A DNA stretch of 64,000 bases from a virus. Below, piece by piece: positions 1-9,663 of this stretch. The notes beneath the pieces were generated by a model. It did no database searches, had not been told where the DNA came from, and was given only the letters and a program-made list of their open reading frames with translations. The DNA is taken from the IMG/VR virus record IMGVR_UViG_3300047369_000650, positions 113,536 to 177,535 of that record, one strand, 5' to 3'. Made by a program: the position numbers and the translations under genes. Each line of letters begins with the position of its first letter. Position 1 is the stretch's first letter.

Positions 1-100
1 GTTTTCTGAAGAAGATATGAAAAATATGGAACAAGATGTAGAAGACGAAAATAAAGAAAAAGCGGATGAGATAGATAATATTGAATCTGATAACGAATAG
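1..100 (+). CDS. C-terminal fragment of an acidic protein (partial)
   Basis: An open frame enters the window at its left edge and ends at TAG 98-100. The 32 visible residues are very rich in Glu and Asp and end in SDNE. The start lies outside the window, so the function cannot be judged. It sits 15 bases before the large fibre gene and is probably part of the same late structural operon. Confidence 0.55.
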   Translation, partial: FSEEDMKNMEQDVEDENKEKADEIDNIESDNE

Positions 101-115
101 CTCGAAGTTTAAATA

Positions 116-3100
116 ATGTATGATTTAGTTTCCTATATCACGAACAAAGGGCAAAGAGGGACAATAGATCCCTCTAGTTCCCCTGGCGTAATTGCTAGAA
201 CGATTGATTATGATACCGTTTGGGTTGAGTTTTCGGTCGACTTAGAAACTCCACCTAATCCAGATTATATTCGTGGTTGGTTTTTTACCGATGAAACATT
301 ACCTGGTTATAGTTTTTTTCCTAATTCTTCAGCCATACAAACTGGAACTAATCCACCAGATAAAAAGTTATATACGTCTAATGTTCCAGTTAGACTATAT
401 CTTGATGAAGACACAATAATTGATCCTCAAGGAAATAGAGTATTAGATTTTAGATTAAGTACTGCAGTTGCTCAATCTGAAAGTTCTTTAAAAAATGGGC
501 AGTGGATAGAAAGCACAGCCGCCGATATTATATTTACAATATATGCAAATGGTAATCCTGCGCAAGTATTTTTAGATGTGTTGCCAGTGGACGAATTTGA
601 ATCTGATTTTGGTTCACCAACAAATAGTCTTACTATAGATTCCGCATATATTAATGGAATGAGAGTTGACTCAGCTCATATTAGACATTTAGCATATGTG
701 AATCTTATTGAAGGTGATTCTGCTCAATTTGAACATATTGCCACAAATACTTTGGCAGCTAACACTCTTATCACAGATTTAGAAATTAATGGTCAGAAAA
801 TATATGGTGTTGGATCAGCACTTAGCGGTAATACATTAGATTTAGATTACGACGAGCCAACTGATAGAGACAATAGTGTAGCAATTACTTCGTTACAATC
901 TATACATAATTTTTTAGATGTCAATAATAGCGAAACCGGAAATTATTGGGCACTATATAACAATTTAAATGCATATACTGATACTATTAATAAAAATAAT
1001 GCCATTTTTAGTATTGATGAAACTGGTGCTGTTGTAGCAAAATCTCTTGAAGTCAACCAGTATATTTTAGATAGTGGCGGATTAAAATGGTCTAAAGATA
1101 GTAATGTAAAAATATACTATGATAGCGATGTTCAAGCTTGGAGAATAGAACCAGATTTATTTGGTTATGCAGACTCTGTAACACCAGGCGCTGATTCAGA
1201 CTTATCTTTATCTTCAGATAATTTACTTTTAAATCTTTCTGGAAAAGATGGACAATTCTTATCTTATGGAGAAGCATCTGAAGCATATTATTTAGATTAT
1301 GCACTTAAAACTGGTAGATTTATATTTGACGATGATCAGTTAAATGAAGAAAAAGAGTTTATTCCAGACACTCAACTTGAGTCTATGGATTCTCAGGGTA
1401 AGTACAAATACTACGATCAGTTCAGTAATTTTTCTCACTATAATATAAGAGAATTTGATAGTGATCCCGTTGAAAATTTTACCTTTCCTTTTAATGATTC
1501 AGACGCTCAAGTATTAAGATATGACGAAATCACTAATAGCATTTATAGTGATTTTGCACCAAGAACATTTGCTGGTTTTATATCACCTAAAAGATATAAC
1601 TCATATAATATAAAAGCAACATTTAGTTCTACTACAGCTACAGATTTTCCAATATTTCTAGTAGTAGCACAGCTAAAAATAAGAGGTAGAGAATATACTA
1701 TTAGTGCTTTTAGGAGACCAAAAGGCATTCTTCAAGAGCATAGTGATTATTTAGAGCTTGACCATATTGCTGTAAACCCACCTTCATGGGGCTTAGTTTA
1801 CAACTACGGACAATCAGATGAATATTACTTTGATTTTGATTGGGTGACAAGAGGAATGGCACCAGCACCAGTTACACCAACATTTGATGGGCAATCTACT
1901 AGCGATTGGGTTTCTGCTGGTCAGACAACTGTATGGGGATATAAAGATAATAATATATTATTTGTTGCAACAAATCAATTTGGTTCTACAGATATAGAAA
2001 ATCCAGAATTAAAAACTGTAATTTTATTAAATATAGAAGAAGAAATAGCAGCGGGCAGTACATTTTTAGAGCCGTTTTTAAATGCAGAAACATCTTATGG
2101 ATTTGGTACACAAAACCAGACTAATGCTGTTATAACAAACATTTTATTTACAACCGAAGATAACGATAAAAATATATTTGATTTAAAAAATGATTTAATT
2201 TATACCTTTGTTTCAGATAGAGAAAAAGATGAATTTGGGGTTAATTCTTCTGGATATTATATTTTAGATAGTAGTGTCGGTGTTGATCAAGTAATGAATA
2301 CTGGTAGACTATTTTATAATGATAGATCAAAAATACTATACTGGAAAGATCCAGATAATTCGTATCAGCTTATAAAAGAAGTTGATTTAAGTGGCTTACC
2401 TCAAAGTTCTGCATATGTAGAAATGAGGGGAACCGGATTAAATAATAATTCTCCAGCATATCTTTACATCGATAACGAAACAGAATATTTTGAGTTTAAT
2501 CAAAATCCTATTTTATTAAAAGGTTATCATGGGCATGGTAGAGGATTAAATCTTACTACATTTGATACTGTCGGCACAAAACTTTCTTCGACTACATTTG
2601 ATACACACGGATCAGACTCAAATTCCACTTTACTTTCTGATGCAATTAATAATATGACTAATGGTCATATTGGTGCAATAACATCATATGATGCTTGGAT
2701 AGCAAATGTAAATGATACTCTCAGAACTACTGCCTTCGACCAAGGATTAATGAAACTCTATAATGCACCAACAAGTCCTATTAGAAATCCGTATGCTGCA
2801 GTATTTCAGAAAACCGGTATTAATGGGACCGTAAAAGCACATGAAATAAGTAGTGATGATTCTTCAGCTTCTCTATATGCAGATTTAACATTTAGTATTA
2901 CAAGAGGCACATTTCACACATATGGTCCAGAGCAGCCAAACTCTTTATCGTCTTGGAACGGTAAAAGAGAGGCTTGGATAGATGAAAATCATAATACTAA
3001 AATTAATAATACTCTTATGCTTACCGAAGGTAGATATAAAGGTATGGCATTTGAAGGAACATCTTTTACTGCTAGTGGTATTAATGAAGATAGTGCTAGA

Positions 3101-6100
3101 ATTTATCTTACATCAGAAGAAGATTCTCAGAGAACAATGGTTCTTAAAGTTGGAGATAATCTTAGTGATAAGATAGCATTTGAAGTTCCTGATAATGATG
3201 GCGTATTACAAAACGGGTTTATAAATTTTCATAGAGGTAATTTACATATTGTATTTGATCAAACACCACAACTAGGTGGCGATTTAGATGTACAACAGTT
3301 TAGAATGTATAGAGAAAATTTAAATAATGAAATGATTGATCTTGGTTATACTTTAGGTTACGGTAGTAATAGTATAGCAATTTCGGCACGGCAAAGTATA
3401 TTTAATTTCTTAGACAATAATAATAACGAAGAAGATAATTTCTTTGGTATATTTTCCAATAAAAATGCTAATTTAGAAGCCACAACTGTAGATGATGCTG
3501 TTTTTGCTGTTATGGAAGACGGGTCTATAAAATTTAATTTCGAAGATTCTTCGACTACCATAACAGAAATAGGGACTAGTACCGGAAGACAAGAGGGTTT
3601 AACAACCGATGACGTTCCGGAAGGACCATCAGGATTAAATCTATATTTTGATTCTGCTAGAATGTTTATAGCACTAAAGCACGAAAATACTAATAATAAC
3701 TCTGTATATGATGCTGCCGGTGGCGGTATAGGTAATATTAATGTTAATCAAGCAACTAAAACAATTGAATTTGAAGGTATTACTAATACAGATGGATTAC
3801 CAGAAGGTGCTAATAATTTATACTTTACAGACGAAAGAGCACAAGATGCTGTTGGTAATATTATGTCTGGTGATGATGATATATTAGTTACTTATACTGA
3901 TAATGGCGGCGCAGCGGGCACTATAGAAATAACATCGACACTTACGCAAGGATCGGTATTTGGATTACAAACTAAGTATGAATTACAGGGCGATGGAACA
4001 GCATCTAATAATGGACAAATAAAATTAAATATTGATTCTAATGGGGTCTCAAGAACTGAAACTATTACAGTTACTGGTCTTAATGGAATCAATATTGATG
4101 GTTCTGGTACAAACTCATTAGTAGTTGATGCAGGTTCTTTAGTTAAAACTTATTCAGTATCAAGCGGTGATGTAACGGGCGGATCTAAACTAATTCTCAC
4201 TGAAACTGATGTTGATAATAATACGGTAGATGATCAGGTTAGCTTTTTAGGTGCCGATGGTATTTCAGTATCTCAAGCCTCTGATGCAATAACAATATCT
4301 GGAATTGATCTTCAAGCTGTAAGTACGATTACAGCAAATCAGACTGGTGGTAATAGTTTTATAACTTTAAATGATTCTAGCCCTGTTGCTGGAATTACTA
4401 CAACTAATTTAGGTGTTACTGGAGCAAACGGTATTGAAATTAGTGTTGATAGTAATGGTGCAGGTAATGCTACTTTGGGTATCAGTGCAGCCGCTCTTCA
4501 AATTACTTCTACGCTACAAGCTAATGCATCTGCTGCCGGTGTTGATACTAGAATTACTTTTACCGAAACAGATGCTGCATCAAATTCTACAGCACAATTT
4601 ATAGAATTTACTGGTACTGGCGGTATAACAGTTTCGTCTATAGCACCAGCCGGTGTTCATGACGGAATAATAACAATTGGTGCGGATAGTATGCACCACC
4701 CAAATACTACATATATTGCCAAGTTTGCTGATCCGCCTGGTGTTACAGAGAATGAAGTTGATTTTAAATTAATACACCAAGGTCCAGATAGTGGCGAAGA
4801 TACAACACTAAAGATTAAATCTGTCGATGGTATTTTAACAAGAGAATCTGATGGAGAACTTGTTATTGGTGCAATAGTTCAGATTGAACAGATTAATAAC
4901 GAGACAATTACATTTTCAACTGATGCAACTGATGCTGCAATTTCTCTTGGCACTACAACCGAGTTTACAACAAATAGTTCTACATCAGAAACAATTACAA
5001 TTAATCATGGTGCTACAGGATCTGGCGCTGCCCAAACTTCTGCAAATAGTGGTCAAACTGTTATACAGAATATTTCACTGGATAAATTTGGCCATGTACA
5101 ATCAATTACTAATGGTACAGTTGTTGGTCAATATCTTATGGCTGCAACTGGTGTTAATGAAGCCAATCTAAGATTTGATACTCAGGCTAATGGACAAAGT
5201 GGTTCTGCACAAGATGTAACCCTTAAGGGTGGTGGGGCTGTTGTAGTAAGGTACGTAAACTCAACAGAAATAGAAATTGATGTAGATAGTTCACAGTTTG
5301 CGCTTGGTTCTATAGGTGGTCATACCGACGTAGATATTACTACGAACGCACCAACTAATGGTCAAGCTTTAAAATGGAATGGAACAAATTTTGTTCCTGG
5401 CGATGTTGCTGTTTCTCTTGCAATGGATGATCTTTCAGATGTTAGTACAGCGGGTATAACTAATGGTCAAGCTATAATTTATAATGGAACATCTTTTGTT
5501 GCAGGTGATGCAGGAGAGACATATACCGCAGGAACTGGACTTTCTCTTGATGTAAATAATGAATTTACTAATACCGCCCCTGATCAAACAGTATCTTTAA
5601 CAGGTAGTGGAGCAACATCTGTCAGTGGAACATATCCTAGCTTTACTATTAGTAGCACAGATACGAACACTGACACAACATATTCAGCTGGTAACGGCAT
5701 TAGTTTAAGCGGTACCACATTTAGTGTTGGTGCTGGTAGTGGATTAACTCAAACTACGGGCGGCTTAGGAATGTCTGGGTCTTACACTGGTAATTTCCTT
5801 CTTACTGGCGCCTTTACAGCAACTGGAGATATTACTGCATTCGGAACATCTGATAAAAGATTAAAGACTAATATTTCTGTAATTGATAATGCTTTAGATA
5901 AGATAAATAAAATTTCTGGATATACATTTAACTGGAATGAATTAGCGGAAGATAAAGATCAAACTCTTAGAGAGGCTGGAGTTTTAGCCCAAGAAGTTGA
6001 AGAAGTATTACCAGAAGTTACTACAACAAGAGAAGATGGGTATAAAGCTGTTAGATATGAAAAACTGGTTCCATTATTAATTGAAGCAATTAAAGAACTT

Positions 6101-6136
6101 TCCGAAAAAGTTGAAAGACTTGAAAGGGAAAAATAA
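116..6136 (+). CDS. Giant tail fibre with C-terminal S74-type intramolecular chaperone
   Basis: This 2006-residue protein is low in complexity and rich in Asn, Ser, Thr and Gly, as expected for a trimeric beta-structured phage fibre. The last ~100 residues carry a peptidase S74 / endosialidase chaperone domain (TSDKRLKTNIS, then GYTFNW, then AGVLAQEVEEVLPE) and end in a short coiled coil. In known fibres this domain folds the trimer and then cleaves itself off. Two internal copies of a ~55-residue module (IHNFLDVNN near residue 265 and IFNFLDNNN near residue 1095) indicate internal duplication. Residues ~1250-1850 contain repeated Thr/Gly-rich segments. The stop codon overlaps the ATG of the next gene, so the two are translationally coupled. 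The exact T4 counterpart (gp34, gp36 or gp37 type) cannot be assigned. Confidence 0.85.
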   Translation: MYDLVSYITNKGQRGTIDPSSSPGVIARTIDYDTVWVEFSVDLETPPNPDYIRGWFFTDETLPGYSFFPNSSAIQTGTNPPDKKLYTSNVPVRLYLDEDTIIDPQGNRVLDFRLSTAVAQSESSLKNGQWIESTAADIIFTIYANGNPAQVFLDVLPVDEFESDFGSPTNSLTIDSAYINGMRVDSAHIRHLAYVNLIEGDSAQFEHIATNTLAANTLITDLEINGQKIYGVGSALSGNTLDLDYDEPTDRDNSVAITSLQSIHNFLDVNNSETGNYWALYNNLNAYTDTINKNNAIFSIDETGAVVAKSLEVNQYILDSGGLKWSKDSNVKIYYDSDVQAWRIEPDLFGYADSVTPGADSDLSLSSDNLLLNLSGKDGQFLSYGEASEAYYLDYALKTGRFIFDDDQLNEEKEFIPDTQLESMDSQGKYKYYDQFSNFSHYNIREFDSDPVENFTFPFNDSDAQVLRYDEITNSIYSDFAPRTFAGFISPKRYNSYNIKATFSSTTATDFPIFLVVAQLKIRGREYTISAFRRPKGILQEHSDYLELDHIAVNPPSWGLVYNYGQSDEYYFDFDWVTRGMAPAPVTPTFDGQSTSDWVSAGQTTVWGYKDNNILFVATNQFGSTDIENPELKTVILLNIEEEIAAGSTFLEPFLNAETSYGFGTQNQTNAVITNILFTTEDNDKNIFDLKNDLIYTFVSDREKDEFGVNSSGYYILDSSVGVDQVMNTGRLFYNDRSKILYWKDPDNSYQLIKEVDLSGLPQSSAYVEMRGTGLNNNSPAYLYIDNETEYFEFNQNPILLKGYHGHGRGLNLTTFDTVGTKLSSTTFDTHGSDSNSTLLSDAINNMTNGHIGAITSYDAWIANVNDTLRTTAFDQGLMKLYNAPTSPIRNPYAAVFQKTGINGTVKAHEISSDDSSASLYADLTFSITRGTFHTYGPEQPNSLSSWNGKREAWIDENHNTKINNTLMLTEGRYKGMAFEGTSFTASGINEDSARIYLTSEEDSQRTMVLKVGDNLSDKIAFEVPDNDGVLQNGFINFHRGNLHIVFDQTPQLGGDLDVQQFRMYRENLNNEMIDLGYTLGYGSNSIAISARQSIFNFLDNNNNEEDNFFGIFSNKNANLEATTVDDAVFAVMEDGSIKFNFEDSSTTITEIGTSTGRQEGLTTDDVPEGPSGLNLYFDSARMFIALKHENTNNNSVYDAAGGGIGNINVNQATKTIEFEGITNTDGLPEGANNLYFTDERAQDAVGNIMSGDDDILVTYTDNGGAAGTIEITSTLTQGSVFGLQTKYELQGDGTASNNGQIKLNIDSNGVSRTETITVTGLNGINIDGSGTNSLVVDAGSLVKTYSVSSGDVTGGSKLILTETDVDNNTVDDQVSFLGADGISVSQASDAITISGIDLQAVSTITANQTGGNSFITLNDSSPVAGITTTNLGVTGANGIEISVDSNGAGNATLGISAAALQITSTLQANASAAGVDTRITFTETDAASNSTAQFIEFTGTGGITVSSIAPAGVHDGIITIGADSMHHPNTTYIAKFADPPGVTENEVDFKLIHQGPDSGEDTTLKIKSVDGILTRESDGELVIGAIVQIEQINNETITFSTDATDAAISLGTTTEFTTNSSTSETITINHGATGSGAAQTSANSGQTVIQNISLDKFGHVQSITNGTVVGQYLMAATGVNEANLRFDTQANGQSGSAQDVTLKGGGAVVVRYVNSTEIEIDVDSSQFALGSIGGHTDVDITTNAPTNGQALKWNGTNFVPGDVAVSLAMDDLSDVSTAGITNGQAIIYNGTSFVAGDAGETYTAGTGLSLDVNNEFTNTAPDQTVSLTGSGATSVSGTYPSFTISSTDTNTDTTYSAGNGISLSGTTFSVGAGSGLTQTTGGLGMSGSYTGNFLLTGAFTATGDITAFGTSDKRLKTNISVIDNALDKINKISGYTFNWNELAEDKDQTLREAGVLAQEVEEVLPEVTTTREDGYKAVRYEKLVPLLIEAIKELSEKVERLEREK

Positions 6137-7359
6137 TGCCATTTATACCAAACACCGGAGCTATATCATTTAATAATAACATAGAAGATGTATTTGAAGA
6201 TCAGTCAACTCCTGCAATGAGTTTATCAGAGTTTTATAGAAATGGAACTAATGTTCAAACAGCTATATCCGCAACTAATGTTATAACTAATTCTGTAGTT
6301 ACATCTGGAATCCCTACAAGCGGTCAAATTAGTTTTAGCGATTTTAGAAATCAAGGATTTAATACTATACCGGTATCGGCAATATTTGATAGAAGTAATG
6401 TTACACTTGGTTCAAATGTTACTTTTACTGTACCAGCCAACGTCACCCAAATATCTGCTGTTTGTGTAGGCGCTGGAGGCGGCGGAGGAGGTAATTCATC
6501 TACTTCATTTACTGGAGCATCTGCAGGCGGTGGGGGCGGTACAGTCTATGGTAATATTTCAGTATCTCCAGGTGATACTTTTACTGTAGTGGTCGGCGCG
6601 GGTGGTGCTGGCGGAACAAGTTCCGGAGCAGATGGGTCTGATGGTGGTGATACTTATATTCTTGACTCGAGTGGTTCTACAAGACTAATTGCATATGGCG
6701 GTGAGGGCGGACTAACTGATGTAAACAATAACACTGCAGGTGGTGCCGGTGGTATGAGTGGCGGCTCTGATAAAACGGGCGGAGGTACTGGTGGCCGCGG
6801 CGGTTCTAGTTCAACAGCTATCCCACATAAATCTCCAGGTGGTGGTGGTGCAGGTGGTTATCAGAGTTCTGGTGGTCGTGGTTGGCATGCGGATGGATCC
6901 CCGTCGGCTGGTACTGGCTTTGCAGGTGGTGGTGGGGGTGGCTCAAGAACACAGTCAAGTTCTTCAAATAATGGGTTTCCAGAAGATTTTCAAGCTGGTG
7001 GCGCTACTGGAATATACGGTATGGGTGATGGTGGGCAAGCATTCATCAACTCACCGCTTGGTGTACATGTGCAATACTCAAGACACGGAAGCAATTGGAA
7101 ATCAGCAGCTTTCTTTGCTGGTCCGTTAGGACCATCAAGCGGTGCAGGTTCGATAACTCCACCAACTTCTGGTTCAGCTAATCATCCATCATTTAGCGGT
7201 CAAGCTGCTTCACCTGGCGGTGGTGGTGCTGGTATTATTCAAAGTACTATTGGTCATGGACAAAAAGGCGGTGATGGGGCTGTAAGAATTGTTTGGGGCA
7301 ATCAAAGTAATGGAGCAACAAGGCAATATCCCGATTATGATGATGTATTGGGAGATTAA
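6136..7359 (+). CDS. Glycine-rich adhesin-like tail protein
   Basis: 407 residues. The first ~95 residues (FIPNTGAISF, then LSEFYRNG, then SGQISFSDFRNQ) look like a fibre-attachment region. Residues ~115-385 are dominated by runs of glycine (GAGGGGGG, GGAGG, PGGGGAG) separated by variable loops. This layout recalls the polyglycine-rich gp38 adhesins that cap the long tail fibres of T2-like phages, which also lie directly downstream of the distal fibre gene. The start ATG overlaps the stop of the giant fibre. Role as receptor-binding tip is inference from composition and position. Confidence 0.6.
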   Translation: MPFIPNTGAISFNNNIEDVFEDQSTPAMSLSEFYRNGTNVQTAISATNVITNSVVTSGIPTSGQISFSDFRNQGFNTIPVSAIFDRSNVTLGSNVTFTVPANVTQISAVCVGAGGGGGGNSSTSFTGASAGGGGGTVYGNISVSPGDTFTVVVGAGGAGGTSSGADGSDGGDTYILDSSGSTRLIAYGGEGGLTDVNNNTAGGAGGMSGGSDKTGGGTGGRGGSSSTAIPHKSPGGGGAGGYQSSGGRGWHADGSPSAGTGFAGGGGGGSRTQSSSSNNGFPEDFQAGGATGIYGMGDGGQAFINSPLGVHVQYSRHGSNWKSAAFFAGPLGPSSGAGSITPPTSGSANHPSFSGQAASPGGGGAGIIQSTIGHGQKGGDGAVRIVWGNQSNGATRQYPDYDDVLGD

Positions 7360-7378
7360 AAGTCAAAAACTTAATTTA

Positions 7379-7387
7379 TATAAATAA
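7379..7387 (+). promoter_or_regulatory. T4-type late promoter (head operon)
   Basis: The nonamer TATAAATAA matches the T4 late promoter consensus recognised by gp55-bound host RNA polymerase, which is encoded in this window. It lies 22 bases before the gp67 start and would drive gp67 to gp23. Confidence 0.8.
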
Positions 7388-7408
7388 TCTAAAATATGGA
7401 GAATAATT

Positions 7409-7738
7409 ATGGATGATGAATTAAATAATGTTACAGATGTTTCAGACGAAAACATCGAAAGTCTTGAAGATATTGATACAGTAGATACATCTGCTGAAGA
7501 AGATACAAGTGATGAACCAGAAGTAGAACTAGATCCAATCGAAGCGATGATATCGTCTATTGAGGATAAAGATTTTGTAAATTCTTCAAATATTTTTAAT
7601 AATTTGGTTTCTGATAAATTAGCAGATGCAATTGATAATAAAAGAATTGAATTAGCTAATAGATTATATAATAACGCACCTGAAGAAGTAGATGCAGAAG
7701 TAGATATGGAAGTAGAAGTAGAAGATGAAATCGTTTAA
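7409..7738 (+). CDS. gp67: Prohead core protein, gp67-like
   Basis: 109 residues with acidic tails at both ends. The central segment (SIEDKDFVNSSNIF, then DKLADAIDNKRIELANRLY) lines up with the conserved part of T4 gp67, which reads as a short helix, a DL/DF pair, then an IDxI...IA repeat. gp67 is an internal core component of the prohead that is degraded by the gp21 protease. Position also fits: it is the first gene of the block followed by gp68-like, gp21, gp22 and gp23, the T4 order 67-68-21-22-23. A late promoter lies just upstream. Confidence 0.75.
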   Translation: MDDELNNVTDVSDENIESLEDIDTVDTSAEEDTSDEPEVELDPIEAMISSIEDKDFVNSSNIFNNLVSDKLADAIDNKRIELANRLYNNAPEEVDAEVDMEVEVEDEIV

Positions 7739-7919
7739 AACTTTAAAAGCCAGCTTAGATGAATCTAAGAAGATGAAAGTTAAAGGCATTGCAATTGAGA
7801 TTGTAAAGGTCAAAAATAAGTTTCAGGCTAAAGTTGATGGTGACGTTTTAGATACTTATGCTTCGGAAAAAGAAGCTGAGAAAATGGCGAAAGAATTCGT
7901 CAAACAGTATAAAGGATAA
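7725..7919 (+). CDS. gp68: Small prohead core protein, gp68-like by position
   Basis: 64 residues, basic, beginning MKSFKTLKASLDESKK and overlapping gp67 by 14 bases. T4 places gene 68 between 67 and 21 and this gene occupies that slot, although it is much shorter than T4 gp68 (about 140 residues). The C-terminal half (ASEKEAEKMAKEFVKQY) is a likely helix. Assignment rests mainly on order and the basic N-terminus. Confidence 0.5.
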   Translation: MKSFKTLKASLDESKKMKVKGIAIEIVKVKNKFQAKVDGDVLDTYASEKEAEKMAKEFVKQYKG

Positions 7920-7923
7920 AACT

Positions 7924-8577
7924 ATGAAGCTTATTGCGGAATACAATGATCAAGAACTATCTTATGTTACCGAAGAGGTAGATGAGAGTGGTAAGAAAAA
8001 CTATGTGATCGAAGGTATCTTCGCACAAGCTGAAAGTAAGAATAGAAACGGCAGAATCTACCCTAGAGGTATTATGGAGTCTGCAGTTCATAAATTTGCG
8101 ACTGAACAAGTTGCAACTAAGAGAGCGGTTGGAGAGTTAAATCATCCAGAAGGACCAACTGTTAACTTAGATAAGGTTTCGCATCGCATTACCGAGATGA
8201 CTTGGGAAGGTAATAATGTGATGGGGAAAGCGCTTATATTAGATACTCCAATGGGAAACATTGTAAAAGGTCTCCTCGATGGTGGTGTTCAACTAGGCGT
8301 TTCAACTCGTGGTATGGGAAGTCTTGAGAATCGTAATGGGACAATGTATGTAAAGGAAGACTTTATGTTAAACACTGTCGACATTGTACAAGATCCATCT
8401 GCTCCAGAAGCTTTCGTTAATGGGATTATGGAAGGTGTAGAGTGGGTTTGGAACAATGGTGTTATTCAACCTCAAGATATTGAAGAAATTGAGACTGAAA
8501 TTAAAAAAGCTCCGCGTGCTGATATGCATTTAGTGCAGGAACGTGAGTTTAAGAATTTCCTCTCGTTGCTCAAATAA
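7924..8577 (+). CDS. gp21: Prohead maturation protease gp21
   Basis: 217 residues, matching the U35-type (T4 gp21) protease family. The predicted catalytic His lies in GELNHP (H74) and the nucleophilic Ser in GVSTRG (S127), with the family's NRNGRIYP segment near residue 41. The enzyme cleaves core, scaffold and capsid proteins after capsid assembly. ATG 7924 was chosen because it gives the family N-terminus; an upstream in-frame extension would overlap the gp68-like gene by about 60 bases. Scaffold and capsid follow immediately. Confidence 0.92.
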   Translation: MKLIAEYNDQELSYVTEEVDESGKKNYVIEGIFAQAESKNRNGRIYPRGIMESAVHKFATEQVATKRAVGELNHPEGPTVNLDKVSHRITEMTWEGNNVMGKALILDTPMGNIVKGLLDGGVQLGVSTRGMGSLENRNGTMYVKEDFMLNTVDIVQDPSAPEAFVNGIMEGVEWVWNNGVIQPQDIEEIETEIKKAPRADMHLVQEREFKNFLSLLK

Positions 8578-8591
8578 AAGAGGAGTCAAAC

Positions 8592-9644
8592 ATGACTGAT
8601 CAAATACAAGACCAGGAAGTTGAGCTCGATGAAGCAGCGGAAGTTGTGGACGAAGCTCATGATCCTAAAAATGCAGAAGCTCAATCAGTCGACAGTGTCG
8701 ATAAAGCAGCTAAAGCAGTAACAAAACAGGCGCCAATTCCGAAAACAAAAGCGGGAATGGTTAATGCTATGTACGGTAAGCTACAAGCAATGAAAAAAGC
8801 GGATCTTCAAGCGTCATATAAAACTATGATGGGCGAAGAAGTTGAAATCGAAGATGAGATTGTTGTCTCAGAACATAAAGAAGACCTTCAAGCACTTATT
8901 GCTAACGAAGAGGGTCTTGCGGAAGGTTTCAAAGAAAAAGCCGCTACAATTTTTGAAGCAGCTGTTAATTCAAAAGTGAATGAAGCAGTAGCTAAGAAAG
9001 AAGCTGAACTCGAAGCAACTATTGCTGAAAGAGTAACAGCCCTTGAAGAGCATTATGCAACAGAAATTGAAGAAGGTCTCAACGAAACACGTGGAGAGCT
9101 TGTTGAGAAAATCGACAGCTATCTAAACTATGTAGTTGAAACTTGGATGGAAGAAAACAAATTGGCTGTAGAAGCTGGTTTGAGAACAGAGATTGCAGAA
9201 ACATTCATGAACAATTTGAAAGACTTGTTTACTGAATCTTATATCGAAGTTCCAGAATCCAAAATTGATCTTGTGGACGATTTGGTAGAGCAAGTTGAAG
9301 AGCTTGAAAGCCAATTGAATTCACAAACAGAGAAAAACATGGAAATGTCAGAATCTGTAAAATCAATGAAAAAAGAAGTTTGCATTCGTGAAGCTTCTAA
9401 AGACCTAGCAGAAACACAAGTTGAAAAACTTAGAAGTCTTGCTGAAAGTGTTGACTTTACAACCGAAGAAGATTTTGCTTCAAAAATCTCTACACTTAAA
9501 GAATCATATTTTGCTCAGAAACCTGTAGAAACTACAGAAGCACCAGTAGAAATGGTTAATGAAAGTGTTGTAGAAGAAGAAGCTGATGAAACAGAAATTT
9601 CAAGCAACATGGATAAATATCTCTCAGCATTGAGAACATCTTAA
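8592..9644 (+). CDS. gp22: Capsid scaffold protein gp22
   Basis: 350 residues, strongly acidic and largely helical, with long coiled-coil stretches (residues ~100-290). It lies between the gp21 protease and the gp23 capsid protein, as in T4, with an AGAGGAGTCAA leader 5' of its ATG. Scaffolding proteins of this family form the prohead core and are degraded by gp21. Sequence similarity is diffuse, as is normal for gp22, so position carries much of the weight. Confidence 0.88.
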   Translation: MTDQIQDQEVELDEAAEVVDEAHDPKNAEAQSVDSVDKAAKAVTKQAPIPKTKAGMVNAMYGKLQAMKKADLQASYKTMMGEEVEIEDEIVVSEHKEDLQALIANEEGLAEGFKEKAATIFEAAVNSKVNEAVAKKEAELEATIAERVTALEEHYATEIEEGLNETRGELVEKIDSYLNYVVETWMEENKLAVEAGLRTEIAETFMNNLKDLFTESYIEVPESKIDLVDDLVEQVEELESQLNSQTEKNMEMSESVKSMKKEVCIREASKDLAETQVEKLRSLAESVDFTTEEDFASKISTLKESYFAQKPVETTEAPVEMVNESVVEEEADETEISSNMDKYLSALRTS

Positions 9645-9663
9645 TTTAAGGGGACAAAAGAAA

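Noticed and set aside
6758-7129. 123-codon frame inside the glycine-rich gene
   Set aside because: Valine-rich shadow produced by GGT/GGC repeats of the real frame; no ribosome site.
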